A stretch of 64,000 nt of DNA. It comes from Ravibacter sp964562455 (GTDB lineage Bacteria; Bacteroidota; Bacteroidia; Cytophagales; Spirosomataceae). Under the pieces are notes generated by a model. That model was not told where the DNA came from and did not search any database. It was given only the letters and a program-made list of their open reading frames with translations. Shown in pieces: positions 15,999 to 26,800 of this stretch (its first letter is position 1; every line of letters starts with the position of its first letter). Position numbers and translations under genes: made by a program. The stretch lies in NCBI GenBank assembly GCA_964562455.1, contig CAZLTN010000011.1, positions 30,585 to 94,584 on the forward strand. The letters run 5' to 3'.

Positions 15999-18050
15999 TT
16001 AAATCCCCGGCCTCCATATCAGGGCATCTGCCACAACCTCCTTCGAATCGCCTTTGCCCAATACCTTGACCGAACATTCTTTTCCCGGTTCGAGTTTATA
16101 TTTCCCGAGCGAAACCCAGTCGCCCGAAGGAAGCCCAAGCTCGGTCACTTCACCTGTCTTTATAACGACTTCGTTTTCTTTGCCTCCTGCATTTACTATC
16201 GCGGTTATCTCCGGGCTCAGCCGCTGGAAATTGGAAAAATACATGAATATTTCATACTCGCCACCCTTTTTGATCTCGGGGTTATACTTCACATAGCGCT
16301 CCATATCCTTACCAGCCTCGGCCGAAAGGTGGCTCTTGCCGTAGCCTCCCCGCGCTTCTTTCCACTCTCCTGCTACTTCCACCCATTCAGGATGATCGTT
16401 ATCTACCAGTATTTCAGGTGTACTGCCATCAGCAAGCGGATTTCCCCTGAGGCTTTCCTGCAATGCTTTTACGTCTACCTCCTGAACTGCCTGACGGTTA
16501 TCTATCGCCATCACGGCAGCAGTTGCGGCAGACTGGCCGAGCACCATAAATACAGGTTCCATACGGATTGAGCCGAAGGCTATATGCGACGCGGAAACAC
16601 AGATCGGTACGAGCAGGTTTTTGCATTCTCCTTTCTTCGGTATGATCGAGCGGTAGGAAATAGGATACGGTATCCCAAGGCCTACCTGTACATCGCCTTC
16701 ATTTTTAACCATTCCGTTCACAACGATACGCTGGATATTGTGTGAATCCATACCATACGCGGCCATTCCCACACCGTCTTCCACCGTTTCTTTCCGCTGG
16801 CAGTGCTTCTGGGTCATTACCACATCGCTTACCATTCTCCTCGCCTCCCGCACGTACAATTGCGGTGAAAAGCCTCCGTACTCTTTAAACTCATCTTTTG
16901 TATAACCCCAGGTTTGCATATCTTCCTTTATGTGCGCCGGCATCCTCTCGTCGTTTGCCATAAAATACAGCAGCCCTTTTGTATAGTCTTCATGCTCTTT
17001 CCATATTCTGGCTCTCGTTTCGTAGTCTCCTTCCGGATAATCGTAATTGGCTCCGATCATATCGGTCGAAAAGCCTCCGAAATTGTTGAAATCGGTTTTC
17101 CCGTTCGGCATTGCCTTAATAAGATAGTTGCCCGAATGGTGGACTATTTTCCTTCCGTTCGCAAGCGTATCTCTTTTAAATGAACTCTTCACTGTCGTCC
17201 AGGTTTCCTTCTCGAGGATCCTGAGCAGGAGTTCGTACCGTGCCGGATCGTAGTTACCGGGTTTTGTGAAAGGCATTTGATTTGCCTTATCCTGCGTCAG
17301 GCATAACCTGAAATTGTAGGCCTGGATTTTTTTATCACCGGCGCCGGTTGAATCCAGTGCCCCCTCAGCCACACCCCACACAAGCCCACTCTCCGGCTTA
17401 CCGCGCTCTTTATAGGGGTCGACCCCATCGGGAAGCTGGTGAAAAAGCGAGAGCTGAACGCCGTTGTAGGTCTCGCCATACTGGCTGTTGCTTTCGCGAC
17501 CGTATGTATAGCTCACGCCGGCTTTTACCATCAGGTCACCCTCGTAGGTGGCGTCGATAAACATTTTGGCCCTTATGGTACGATCGGTAGAAATGTCGGG
17601 GTTGCCGGAGTTTTCAACCACGATTTCGGTTATAAGCCCGTCGTCGACGATCGCATCCTTCAGGCGGTACAATTTCACAATTTCCAGGTCGGCCTTTTTT
17701 ATATATTCTTCATACACCTTCTGAGCCACATGAGGCTCGAAAGTCCACTGTTCGAATTTGCCGTAGTGCGTTCCTATACGACGGTAAAAATCTTTGGCGA
17801 TACCGGTAACAGCATACTTATTGCCTATGTCGGTGGCTCCGAGCCCACCGGTAGTAAGCCCTCCCAGGTGGGTGCCGGGTTCGATAACAAGTACCGATTT
17901 TCCTAATTGTTTTGCAGTATACCCGGCAATGATACCGGCGGATGTGCCACCATAAACTACTATATCATATTCGTCTTTCGACGTTTTGCCTGAACAACCC
18001 GCCAGGATACTCAAGGTCAGCAGGGTAAGAAAGGTTAAGGTTAATTTCAT
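15999..18050 (-). CDS. Exported FAD-dependent oxidoreductase with C-terminal beta-sandwich, array member 5
   Basis: 683 residues from the ATG at 18050; an upstream GTG at 18092 was rejected because the signal peptide begins at MKLTLTFLTLL. The lipobox LSILAGC marks it as a likely lipoprotein. Flavin motifs are YDIVVYGGTSAGIIAGYTAK, HLGGLTTGGLGATDIGN and DATYEGDLMVKAGVSY. It carries an extra loop of about 25 residues (around FKRDTLANGRKIVHHSG) that the sister proteins lack, next to the conserved MPNGKTDFNNFGGFSTDMIGA segment, so its active-site surroundings may differ. The C-terminal domain (VKYNPEIKKGGEYEIFMYF) ends VVADALIWRPGI. The gap to the next gene is about 74 bp. Confidence 0.88.
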   Translation of the reverse strand: MKLTLTFLTLLTLSILAGCSGKTSKDEYDIVVYGGTSAGIIAGYTAKQLGKSVLVIEPGTHLGGLTTGGLGATDIGNKYAVTGIAKDFYRRIGTHYGKFEQWTFEPHVAQKVYEEYIKKADLEIVKLYRLKDAIVDDGLITEIVVENSGNPDISTDRTIRAKMFIDATYEGDLMVKAGVSYTYGRESNSQYGETYNGVQLSLFHQLPDGVDPYKERGKPESGLVWGVAEGALDSTGAGDKKIQAYNFRLCLTQDKANQMPFTKPGNYDPARYELLLRILEKETWTTVKSSFKRDTLANGRKIVHHSGNYLIKAMPNGKTDFNNFGGFSTDMIGANYDYPEGDYETRARIWKEHEDYTKGLLYFMANDERMPAHIKEDMQTWGYTKDEFKEYGGFSPQLYVREARRMVSDVVMTQKHCQRKETVEDGVGMAAYGMDSHNIQRIVVNGMVKNEGDVQVGLGIPYPISYRSIIPKKGECKNLLVPICVSASHIAFGSIRMEPVFMVLGQSAATAAVMAIDNRQAVQEVDVKALQESLRGNPLADGSTPEILVDNDHPEWVEVAGEWKEARGGYGKSHLSAEAGKDMERYVKYNPEIKKGGEYEIFMYFSNFQRLSPEITAIVNAGGKENEVVIKTGEVTELGLPSGDWVSLGKYKLEPGKECSVKVLGKGDSKEVVADALIWRPGI

Positions 18051-18124
18051 TCGAAGTTTTAAATTATTGTTTATGAAATATTTGTCTGCCACACAACTTG
18101 CCTGAAATCCGCTTCAGGCAATTC

Positions 18125-20128
18125 TCACATTTTTGCTTTCCATATGACGGCGTCGGCTATGATTCTCCCGTTTGCGCCTTCTGTCGTATATTCTACATAA
18201 GGTACTCCGCCCTTTTTTATTGCCACGGAACCTACAAGATGCCATTTTCCCCGGGTCTGGCCTTCAATGACAATATCTGCCTTTCTAATGGTATGCCGTG
18301 TTACCTTCCTGCCGTCAGAAATCCGGAGGTTCACCTGGTCGGAAACGCCGGGTAATACGGAGAAGTAAACATATACGTCGTATGTCCCCTTTTCTATTGC
18401 GGCAGGAGTGAAGCGGACAGAGGCATCAGAGCCGGGCTGCGCCTCCAGGGCAGTAGGTCCGTAAGCCCCTCCTTTTACCGTCTTCCAGTCGCCTCTTGGC
18501 GAAATGCGGGCTTTATCCTGGTCATCCACCAGGATCTCGGCGGGAGAGTCGTCTGCCAACGGGTTATCTTTCAGCTCTTTCTGCAGCGCTTTTATATCTA
18601 CTTTCTGAACACTTGTTCCTTTATCTACCGCCATCGATGCCGCTACTGCCGAAGACTGGCCCAATGCCATAAACACCGGTTCCATCCGGATCGAGCCATA
18701 TGCTATATGGGATGCAGAAAGGCATACCGGCACCAGGAGGTTGGTACATTCATTTTCCACAGGCGTGAGCGACCTGTAAGAAATCGGGTAAGGGGAAAAG
18801 CCTCCTACTTCTACGTTACCCTCGTTTTTCACCATTTTTTTACCGTCTTTCTCTATAACGATCCGCTGACAGTTGTGGGAATCCATGGTATAGGCAGCCA
18901 TTCCTATTCCGTCTTCCACAATTTCCTTTCCCTGGCAATTGGCCTGGGTCATTACATAGGCACCTTTCATTCTTCTTACTTCCCGCAGATACAGCTGGGG
19001 TGTCCAATGCCCGTTGTTTGTGTATTCGTCTTTAGGATACCCCCAGTCTTTGATTTCGTTCCTTATCTCTTCCGGCACCCGCGGATCGTTGGCGAAGAAG
19101 TAAAGCAGTCCTTTTGTGTAATCTACATGCTCCCGGATAATTGCCTCTCTTTTTTCATATCCGGCGTCGGCGTAACCGTGGTTCATCCCGATCATGTCGG
19201 TCGAAAAGCCGCCTTTATTGTTGATATCGGTTTTCTGGTTGGGCATCCGCGACCAGGCGAAATAGTCGGTGAGCTTCCTTTTTTCAGGCTGAGCGGCAAA
19301 TAATCTGACGAGCAGCTCATACTTTGCCGCATCATAATGTTCGGGCTTTACGATCGGCAGCCTGTTGTCAGGGTTATTGGTAAGGCAGATCCTGAAATTG
19401 TAAGCCTGTAATTTGTCGTCGCCCGAACCGGCCGGCTGCAATACATCCGGTGAGATCCCCCACAACAAGCCGCTGGCAGGATCGCCCGGCACTTTATAAG
19501 GATCGATCCCATCGGGCATCTGGTGCCCGTGCATTAACTGAACGCCGTTAATTGTTTCGTTGTACTCTGCATTGGCTTCCCTTCCGACCGCGTAGGACAC
19601 ACCGGCTTTCGCCATCAGGTCACCCTCATAGGTTGCATCGATAAAGACCTTACCGGCAATCTTCCTCTCTGCACCCGTATCAGTGTTTCGCACTATGATT
19701 TCCTTAATCGCTTTCCCGGCCAGCACCGCTGTTTCCAAACGGTACTTTTTTATAATCTCCAACCCGGCACGGTTAATGTACTGGTCAAAGATCTTACCGG
19801 CTACGCCAGGCTCAAAAAGCCATTGCTCAAACTTGCCGTAATGTGTCCCCAATCTCCGGTAGAAATCTTTGGCAAGACCCGTCACTGCGTATTTATTCCC
19901 GATATCAGTAGCCCCCAGACCACCTGTAGTAAGCCCGCCGATATGGCTGGTCGGCTCAATGACAATGACCGACTTGCCCATCTGCTTCGCCGTATACCCG
20001 GCAATGACCCCGGCAGAAGTGCCGCCGTAGATGACGATGTCGTAACTTTCCGCCTGCCGCTCCCCCCGGAAAGCCGTTCCCGTTGCCAGCACGAGGAAAA
20101 GCACCAGGTAGATTTTAAATGTCTTCAT
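18125..20128 (-). CDS. Exported FAD-dependent oxidoreductase with C-terminal beta-sandwich, array member 6
   Basis: 667 residues with a cleavable Sec signal (IYLVLFLVLATGTAF). Cofactor motifs are YDIVIYGGTSAGVIAGYTAK, HIGGLTTGGLGATDIGN and DATYEGDLMAKAGVSY, with IRMEPVFMALGQSSAVAAS at the end of the flavin domain. The C-terminal sandwich (SVRFTPAAIEKGTYDVYVYF, VEYTTEGANG) ends ADAVIWKAKM and is very close in sequence to that of array member 2. Its start overlaps the end of the 20115-22013 gene by 14 bases, so those two oxidoreductases are translationally coupled and probably made in fixed ratio. Substrate not recognisable. Confidence 0.88.
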   Translation of the reverse strand: MKTFKIYLVLFLVLATGTAFRGERQAESYDIVIYGGTSAGVIAGYTAKQMGKSVIVIEPTSHIGGLTTGGLGATDIGNKYAVTGLAKDFYRRLGTHYGKFEQWLFEPGVAGKIFDQYINRAGLEIIKKYRLETAVLAGKAIKEIIVRNTDTGAERKIAGKVFIDATYEGDLMAKAGVSYAVGREANAEYNETINGVQLMHGHQMPDGIDPYKVPGDPASGLLWGISPDVLQPAGSGDDKLQAYNFRICLTNNPDNRLPIVKPEHYDAAKYELLVRLFAAQPEKRKLTDYFAWSRMPNQKTDINNKGGFSTDMIGMNHGYADAGYEKREAIIREHVDYTKGLLYFFANDPRVPEEIRNEIKDWGYPKDEYTNNGHWTPQLYLREVRRMKGAYVMTQANCQGKEIVEDGIGMAAYTMDSHNCQRIVIEKDGKKMVKNEGNVEVGGFSPYPISYRSLTPVENECTNLLVPVCLSASHIAYGSIRMEPVFMALGQSSAVAASMAVDKGTSVQKVDIKALQKELKDNPLADDSPAEILVDDQDKARISPRGDWKTVKGGAYGPTALEAQPGSDASVRFTPAAIEKGTYDVYVYFSVLPGVSDQVNLRISDGRKVTRHTIRKADIVIEGQTRGKWHLVGSVAIKKGGVPYVEYTTEGANGRIIADAVIWKAKM

Positions 20129-22013
20129 TTACTTTCCGGTATACTTCTTTTACAAACTGTCTTCTGGAAATCGTATCGGATGATCCGGCCGCCGCGGAGG
20201 AAATTTTCAGCCATTGCCGCAGGTCCGCTCCCGTAGCTTTCCCGGTGGGAAGGGCGGAAGGCAAATCCCATTTCAGCCCGGTATATTCCGAAATCCTTTT
20301 TAAAGCAGATACCGCTTCATCCCGCGATACCGGCTCGCCGGGCAACGCCGAATACCCCGTATTGAACCCTCTGGCGCCCAGATATTGAAAAGCCTCGTAA
20401 TCAGGATCAACGGAAGTAATATCGTCAAAATAAGCGATTACTCCCTTCTGGTTTACTATCTCCTTTTGTACCTGCCCGGTGGAAACATGCCTCGGCGTTA
20501 CTTTTGCCTTGATGGAAAGATGGGCGGCTATCCCGGCGGCCTGTCCGTAGGCCATAAAGCCCGGCTCCATCCTGAGCGTTTGCTGGCCGACATGGCTGCA
20601 TGAAACGGCTACCGGGACCAGCAGGCCATCCACAGCCTCAGGTATCATCACCTCGTAGGGAATCTGCATCGGGGCGTGCTCCACATAAAAATACCCTTCT
20701 CTTACACCCGGGTGTGCAGGGTCATACCGTGAACATCCGTGGCTGTCCCAGGGATATTCGGCAATTGCTATGGAAGTGGGGTGAATGCGGGTACGCTTCA
20801 GCCCCGGCACTATCTCGTCTTCGTGCTGGGTGTAAATATAGGCTCCACGCAGCCTTCTACCTTCCCTGATATAGAGTTGCCGGGGAAAGTGGCCATTGGT
20901 GACGTATTCGTCTTTAGAAAAGCCGTATTCGCTCATCTCCTTTCTAAAGTTCTCGGGGACTTCGGGATCATTCTGCATAAACCACAGGAACCCGATATGG
21001 TAATTTTTATAGCGCTCCACTATCTTTTCCCGTTCCGCGTAACCCGCTTCCGGGTAAGCCTGGTTTTCTTCCGGTAAATCGAGCGATATTTTGGGCGCGC
21101 CCAGCACCGGATGCGGATGATTGCTGTTTATTTCAAATTTGCCGTTCGGTTTGGGCATAAACTGAACCGGAGTAGTGGTATTGGGGCGATGTGAAACCGA
21201 AAGGAGCCCTGCTTTAATATCTTCCAGCAGGATGAGGTAGTCGTTCCGATCATACACATCCGGCTTGCGGACCGGCACCCTGTTTTCCGGGACTTTCGTC
21301 ATGTTCATCCTGAAACAATATGCCTGAACCGACTTGTCTCCTTCACCGGTAGATCCCGGCAGCAGCTCATCATGTCCAAAACGGCTGTAAATCCTTCCTG
21401 CCTGTCTTTCCCCGTATTCATAGCGGCTTTCCCTCCCTACTGCGTAGGCTGCGCCGGCGCTGGCAAACAGGTCGCCTTCATATGTCGCATCGATGAAAAC
21501 CTTTGCCTTATAACTTTCCTCCTTTCCCTGCCCGTTCAGTACCTCCGCTATTACTTCTGTCAATTGATTGCCGGTTTTTATCGTCCTCGTCAATCTCCTG
21601 TGAAATCGCACCGAAATATTCGGATGCTTTTCAATAAACTCCCTGAAAACCAGCTCTACCACATGGGGTTCCGACTCGAAACCTTCTCTGCACGCCTTCT
21701 CTTGCGGAGAGCCGACGCCGTATTTGTCTTTATAGTATTGATGAAGTGTTTGGGTAAACTCGGTAAAAAGCCCCCCGATCGCTTTCTTATTAACAATGTC
21801 ACATTTGGTAAGACCATTCGACATGATTCCGCCCACGTGGTCTGTAGGCTCCAGGATGACGACCCTGGAACCGAGGCGAGCCGCAGCCACGCCGGCCATA
21901 ATCCCACCGGGCGTCGCGCCGACAATGACAATATCTGTAGAGGATGTTTGCGCAGGCAAATTACCGCCACAGGTTAAAAACAAGCCCAGGAAGCTCAAAA
22001 ACCATTGTTTCAT
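20115..22013 (-). CDS. Exported FAD-dependent oxidoreductase, divergent subtype, array member 7
   Basis: 632 residues with a signal peptide (FLSFLGLFLTCGGNLPAQ). The flavin fold starts with DIVIVGATPGGIMAGVAAARLG. HVGGIMSNGLTKCDI replaces the HLGGLTSGGLG motif of its neighbours, and DATYEGDLFASAGAAY is kept. RMEPGFMAYGQAAGIAAHLS ends the catalytic part. The last 100 residues (EAFQYLGARGFNTGYSALPG, VSRDEAVSALKRIS) resemble a single SLH-like helical domain instead of a beta-sandwich. It thus belongs to a second subfamily, and its product may act on a different position or substrate. It is the first gene after the SusCD operon terminator and overlaps the next oxidoreductase gene by 14 bases. Confidence 0.87.
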   Translation of the reverse strand: MKQWFLSFLGLFLTCGGNLPAQTSSTDIVIVGATPGGIMAGVAAARLGSRVVILEPTDHVGGIMSNGLTKCDIVNKKAIGGLFTEFTQTLHQYYKDKYGVGSPQEKACREGFESEPHVVELVFREFIEKHPNISVRFHRRLTRTIKTGNQLTEVIAEVLNGQGKEESYKAKVFIDATYEGDLFASAGAAYAVGRESRYEYGERQAGRIYSRFGHDELLPGSTGEGDKSVQAYCFRMNMTKVPENRVPVRKPDVYDRNDYLILLEDIKAGLLSVSHRPNTTTPVQFMPKPNGKFEINSNHPHPVLGAPKISLDLPEENQAYPEAGYAEREKIVERYKNYHIGFLWFMQNDPEVPENFRKEMSEYGFSKDEYVTNGHFPRQLYIREGRRLRGAYIYTQHEDEIVPGLKRTRIHPTSIAIAEYPWDSHGCSRYDPAHPGVREGYFYVEHAPMQIPYEVMIPEAVDGLLVPVAVSCSHVGQQTLRMEPGFMAYGQAAGIAAHLSIKAKVTPRHVSTGQVQKEIVNQKGVIAYFDDITSVDPDYEAFQYLGARGFNTGYSALPGEPVSRDEAVSALKRISEYTGLKWDLPSALPTGKATGADLRQWLKISSAAAGSSDTISRRQFVKEVYRKVNEDI

Positions 22014-22066
22014 GAGTACTTAATTTGAACCTTTCGGATTGAAGAGTCGGGAAGCTTACTCAGGAA

Positions 22067-22111
22067 AGAGGGTGCCTGAAAGGGAGAATTTCCCCTTTTC
22101 CGGCACCCTCT
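22067..22111 (-). terminator. Strong hairpin after the SusCD genes
   Basis: A long stem of about 17 pairs (AGAGGGTGCC.GAAAGGG with its complement) and a short A/T-rich loop lies between the SusD stop and the next oxidoreductase gene. It probably ends or attenuates the SusC-SusD transcript. The U-run on the minus strand is poor, so partial read-through into the oxidoreductases is possible. Confidence 0.65.
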
Positions 22112-22122
22112 GCGAAACCAGA

Positions 22123-23805
22123 TCAATAATTCGGGTTTTGCTCAAGCTTGGTATTCACCTCTGTTTCCAGGCGTGGGATCGGCCACACGTTATCACGGTT
22201 ATTCCTGAAGGTACGGATTTCAATTACCCTCATATCTCCTTTATTCCTGACGTTAGCATAGTTCGGTGTCCCGTTTTCGTTGATCACCGGAGCATCGGTC
22301 AGAAACGCATTTCTTACCCTTCCGAGCAAAGGCCCGTTCATTGTCTCTTCACCAATACCCCACCTGCGTACGTCAAACAAACGCAGCCCCTCACCGGCGA
22401 ACTCATACTTACGTTCCTTACGTACGGCCGAGCGCAATTCTGCCTGGGATTTCCCGGGAGTGATCGGCGGCATATTTACTGTAGCCCTTCCGCGCACCGC
22501 GTTGATCGCGTCGTATACAGTCTGGTCGATTTGACCGGCCTCGATTTTTGCCTCAGCATAGTTGAGAAGTACCTCGGCATACCTGAAGAGGATAATATTC
22601 AGATCGCTGTTATTAATATCAGGGTAGTCGAGATCGTCGGTATACTTTCTCCAGAGATACCCTGAGAAGGTGGCGTATGCGTGCGTCGCTTCGCCATTCT
22701 GCACCCTGCGGGCAGGCGTTACGGATAAGTCCCAGGTCATCAGACTGTCCGGGTGGGTTTCGAAAATGTACTTTTCAAAACGTGTCTGCGGAAGAACAAT
22801 CGTATAACCAAGCCGCGGATCGCGGTTTTGAAACGGTTTAGCGACGTTAAACAATGGCGATTTGTCTATGGTAAAGCCATCCGTGCACTCGTATGCGTCG
22901 ATCAGGGGCTGAACCGGGATCTTATTGGAGTGTCCCAGCGCCATCCTCGATCCGTTGAACCGTGGTATGGAATGTACCGCAAACCCTTTCTGGTATTGAA
23001 CGGAGAGGATGATTTCCCTTGAGTTCTGACCGGCATATTTGAATAACTCAGGATAGCTGGTATGCAGGGAGTAATTTCCCATTTTGATCAGCTCATCGGC
23101 TGCCGAAGCAGCCACATCCCAACGTGCGGCATATAAGGCTACCCTCGACTTCAATGCAAGCGCAGCCCCTTTGCTGGCCCTGCCTTTGTTGGTTGTATTG
23201 GTTTCTGCCAGCAGATCGTTCTGTATGGCTGTGAGCTCCGACAAAATAAAGTCAGTCACTTCTGTCTTCGTATTTCTGGGCAGTTGGGCTTCGGCCAGCG
23301 TAAGTGGGGTAGTCACCAGAGGAACCCCGCCGAAACCTTCATTCAGCAGTGAATAATAATATGCACGAAGGAAACGTACCTCTGCAATGTACTGCTTGTA
23401 CTTTGCCTGGGGAACAACTGCCGCAAGCGCCTCCGCTTTTGACAATATGTAGTTACAGCGCCCTATACCCCTGTAAAAACTACTCCAGAAGCTCGATGCC
23501 CAACCGTTATCTACATTCGCCGCACCCATCCCCAATACCTGCAGAGCGCTTGTATTCCGATCCCAGCCAAGATCGCTTGCTGCCTCCAGCATTGGAAAGA
23601 ACGGGCCGGAAACATCACCTGAACCACCGTACCTAAGCGTGTTGTATGCTCCTGTAACCGCCATATCCAATTCTGCTTCCGTGCGCAGAAAAGTTTCGTC
23701 TGACGGATTATCCAGCGGGAACTTTTCAAGATAATCGGCACAGGAAGCCAAAGTTAAAACACCGGAGATAAATAATATATACCTGATTGATTTCATAATT
23801 TTCAT
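22123..23805 (-). CDS. SusD/RagB-family nutrient-binding outer-membrane lipoprotein
   Basis: 560 residues from the ATG at 23805, 10 bp after the SusC stop. Longer in-frame starts overlap SusC and push the signal peptide inside. The signal ends in the lipobox LTLASC, so the protein is lipidated and surface exposed. The TPR-like SusD fold is visible from LEKFPLDNPSDETF through the conserved FLRAYYYSLLNEGFGGVPLV segment to the C-terminal RKERKYEFAGEGLRLFDVRRW and PIPRLETEVNTKLEQNPNY ending. It forms the ligand-capturing lid on the SusC transporter encoded just upstream. The ligand is presumably the substrate of the downstream FAD oxidoreductases (inference). Confidence 0.95.
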   Translation of the reverse strand: MKIMKSIRYILFISGVLTLASCADYLEKFPLDNPSDETFLRTEAELDMAVTGAYNTLRYGGSGDVSGPFFPMLEAASDLGWDRNTSALQVLGMGAANVDNGWASSFWSSFYRGIGRCNYILSKAEALAAVVPQAKYKQYIAEVRFLRAYYYSLLNEGFGGVPLVTTPLTLAEAQLPRNTKTEVTDFILSELTAIQNDLLAETNTTNKGRASKGAALALKSRVALYAARWDVAASAADELIKMGNYSLHTSYPELFKYAGQNSREIILSVQYQKGFAVHSIPRFNGSRMALGHSNKIPVQPLIDAYECTDGFTIDKSPLFNVAKPFQNRDPRLGYTIVLPQTRFEKYIFETHPDSLMTWDLSVTPARRVQNGEATHAYATFSGYLWRKYTDDLDYPDINNSDLNIILFRYAEVLLNYAEAKIEAGQIDQTVYDAINAVRGRATVNMPPITPGKSQAELRSAVRKERKYEFAGEGLRLFDVRRWGIGEETMNGPLLGRVRNAFLTDAPVINENGTPNYANVRNKGDMRVIEIRTFRNNRDNVWPIPRLETEVNTKLEQNPNY

Positions 23806-23815
23806 GATTGTCGGG

Positions 23816-26800
23816 TTAAAAACGAACATCCAGGCCAACAGTAAATACCTTCATTTGCGGATACCAGCCAGCATTTCCTACCGGAGCCTCAACGTCAAAT
23901 CCCGGGTAGAACCTGTCGAAAGTCAGCAGGTTCTGACCGCTTGTGTAGAGACGGAGTTTCTGTATACGGTCTTTCAGCAACGATTTAGGGAAATTGTACC
24001 CTAACTGGAGGTTCTTCAACCGCAGATAAGAAGCGTCTCTAAGCCAGAAAGTCGAGTTCTGTATATTATTGGTCTCATTGAAGGCCAGTCGCGGATATGC
24101 CGCGCCCGTATTGTCGGGCCTCCAACTGTCACGCATGTACTCCTGTATAGTGCTGCCTTCAAAAAACGGCATAATGCCATGACCGGTAAGGTAACCGTCA
24201 GCCTTACCAACTCCCTGGAAGAATACGGATAGGTCGAAGCCCTTGTATCCCAGATCTATGTTAGTACTATAAGTGTATCTCGGGATCGGGCTACCGATAA
24301 TACGCTGGTCGGCAGCATTGACCACACCGTCGTTGTTAAAGTCGGTATAGCGGATGTCGCCGGCCGCTACATTACCGAATTGTTTGGCATGATCGGCCAC
24401 TTCAGAGGCATTCTGGAAAAACCCGTCGGCGACATACCCAAAGAAAGACTGGACACCGTATCCTTCGTTGTTCACCTGGCGATCGGAGCGGGATACACCC
24501 CGCATGTCAACAACCTTGTTCTTTACGTCCGAGAGGTTGACTGCAATACCATAGGTCAGATCACCCGCTTTGTTGCGATAGGAAGCAGACATATCCCACC
24601 CTTTATTGTCGACAATACCGGCATTCTGGTAGGGAGCTGTCAACCCGATCATCGTCGGGATGTCAAGCCGAAGCAGGATATCAGTTGTACGGCGCTGGTA
24701 ATATTCGAAAGAGAAGTTGAATTTACTCCACATCGTCAGGTCCAGACCGACGTTTGAAACTGTGGTAGTTTCCCACTTAATGGCTGAGTTAGCCATCTCG
24801 TTCAAAGATGACCCTGTACGGTTGGCATTATCAAACGAATAATTGCTGTTTCCGATACCAATAAAAGCAGCAAAAGGATACAAGCCTATGTTTTGATTTC
24901 CCAATTTTCCCCAGGATGCACGAAGCTTTAGATCAGTAACCGTCGAGGAAAGAGAGCTCATAAAAGGCTCCTCTATGATACGCCAGCCTGCAGAGAACGA
25001 CGGGAATAAGGAATATTTATTTCCTTTCGCAAACCGCGACGAACCGTCATAACGGGCATTCGCTTCAAACAGGTACTTTTCTTTGTAATTGTAGTTAACA
25101 CGACCGAAGAAAGAACTCAACGACCAATGACTGGCAGTGCCTCCCGTGCGTTCGTTCTCACGGTTCCCTGAGTTGATTTCCTGGTAGTCAGGCAAAAGGA
25201 ATACCTCGCGGTATGCAGTTAAATCCCGGTCAAGCTGATCTTCCTGCTGGTAACCTGCCAACACGTTCAGATTGTGCGAGCCAAATGATTTGTCTACAGC
25301 CAGTGTTGCCCTCAGGTTGTTATACCATTCCCGCGACATACTCTCGTTCAGGTTATTCCTCACTGGTGTCGCATAGCTCGGTGAGCCATCCCACCGGTAG
25401 GTTTGAAGTGTATTAAGGAACTTTTTAGAATAAGGCAGGTTAAATTTAGGAGCATAGATAATGTTACCCGTCAACCACTTAGTAGGCTGGTATTTAACAT
25501 TTAAGTTAATAATAGAGCTGATAGCATTCTCCCTGTTCAATCCTCCGTCTCTGGCTTTTCCAAGCGGATGGTCACCATTCCATCCTTCACCGTACTGCCC
25601 GGTAGACAATACTCCTGCCTGGTTGGACGGGATACGCCGCATCCAGTGAAAAATATAACCCGTACCTACAGTCGGCTCGAGCAGATCAGTACGGCGAAGG
25701 AAAATATCCATCGAAGTGCTCAGCTTTTCCGTAATCTTTACGTCGGTGTTGATCCTAAGGTTATAGCGTTTGAAGTTGGTGTTGGGAATTACCCCGTTCT
25801 GATCCAGGTAGCTGAACGAACCAAGCATTCTAACTCTATCGGTACCCCCTGTTACGCTAAGGTAGTGGCTTTGCATAAACCCATTTTCCGTAAGTGTCAG
25901 TTTCTGCCAGTCTGTGTCAGGGAAACGATCGGGGTTCGTGCTTCTTCCCGCTGCATATTCCTGTACCTGCTGCTCCGTATACAAAGGGCTGCGGCCGGTG
26001 TTGGTATAAGCTTCATTGATGAGGTTCATATGATCAAGGCCGTTTACAATCTTTGGCATATCGGTAGGAGCCTGCCATCCCAAGTAGGTATTGTAATTGA
26101 CACTAAAACCTTTCTCACTGCCTCTTTTGGTAGTAATCAGGATTACACCATTTGCAGCACGTGACCCGTAAATGGCTGCGGAAGAAGCATCCTTCAATAC
26201 GGAAACACTCTCAATCTCATTGGGATCTATATTATTGAGGTTCGATTCCACACCGTCAACTATTACCAATGGGTTAGAGTCCCCCGTAGTACCGACACCA
26301 CGGATTCTAAGGCTACTGCCGTCACGCCCCGGTTGCCCCGATCGCTGCGTTACGGTAAGGCCCGGCACCGTACCGGCAAGGGCCGTCGAGGTCTGCCCTA
26401 CCGGGCGCCTGGTAAGTTCCTCTCCGTTCACCACCGATACCGATCCGGTAAGGTTGACTTTCTTCTGGGTGCCGTAACCGACGACTACCACTTCCGTCAA
26501 CGATTTGACATCGACGTTGAGCACGACCTCCACAATCGACTCCGATCCAACGAGCAGTTCTTTGGATTCATATCCTACAAAACTGAATATTAAAGTGTTG
26601 TTTTCGTCGGGAATCTCCACCTGGAAAGTACCATCCAGGTTTGTGGTAGTTCCTCTCTGCGTACCTCTCACCATCACGCTGACACCCGGTAGCGGCTCGC
26701 CGGACTCATCCTTTACCGTTCCGCGAATATTCCGGTCAGGATTCGGGGCCACTCCTTCCAGCATATTAATCCGCATCTCGCTTTCCGGATTCGGCATGGC

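Noticed and set aside
23805..23812. Antisense promoter at the SusD start (TAATTTTC)
   Set aside because: It misses the final G of the box, and no hairpin with a T-run follows. It also warns that A-rich start regions can mimic such boxes.
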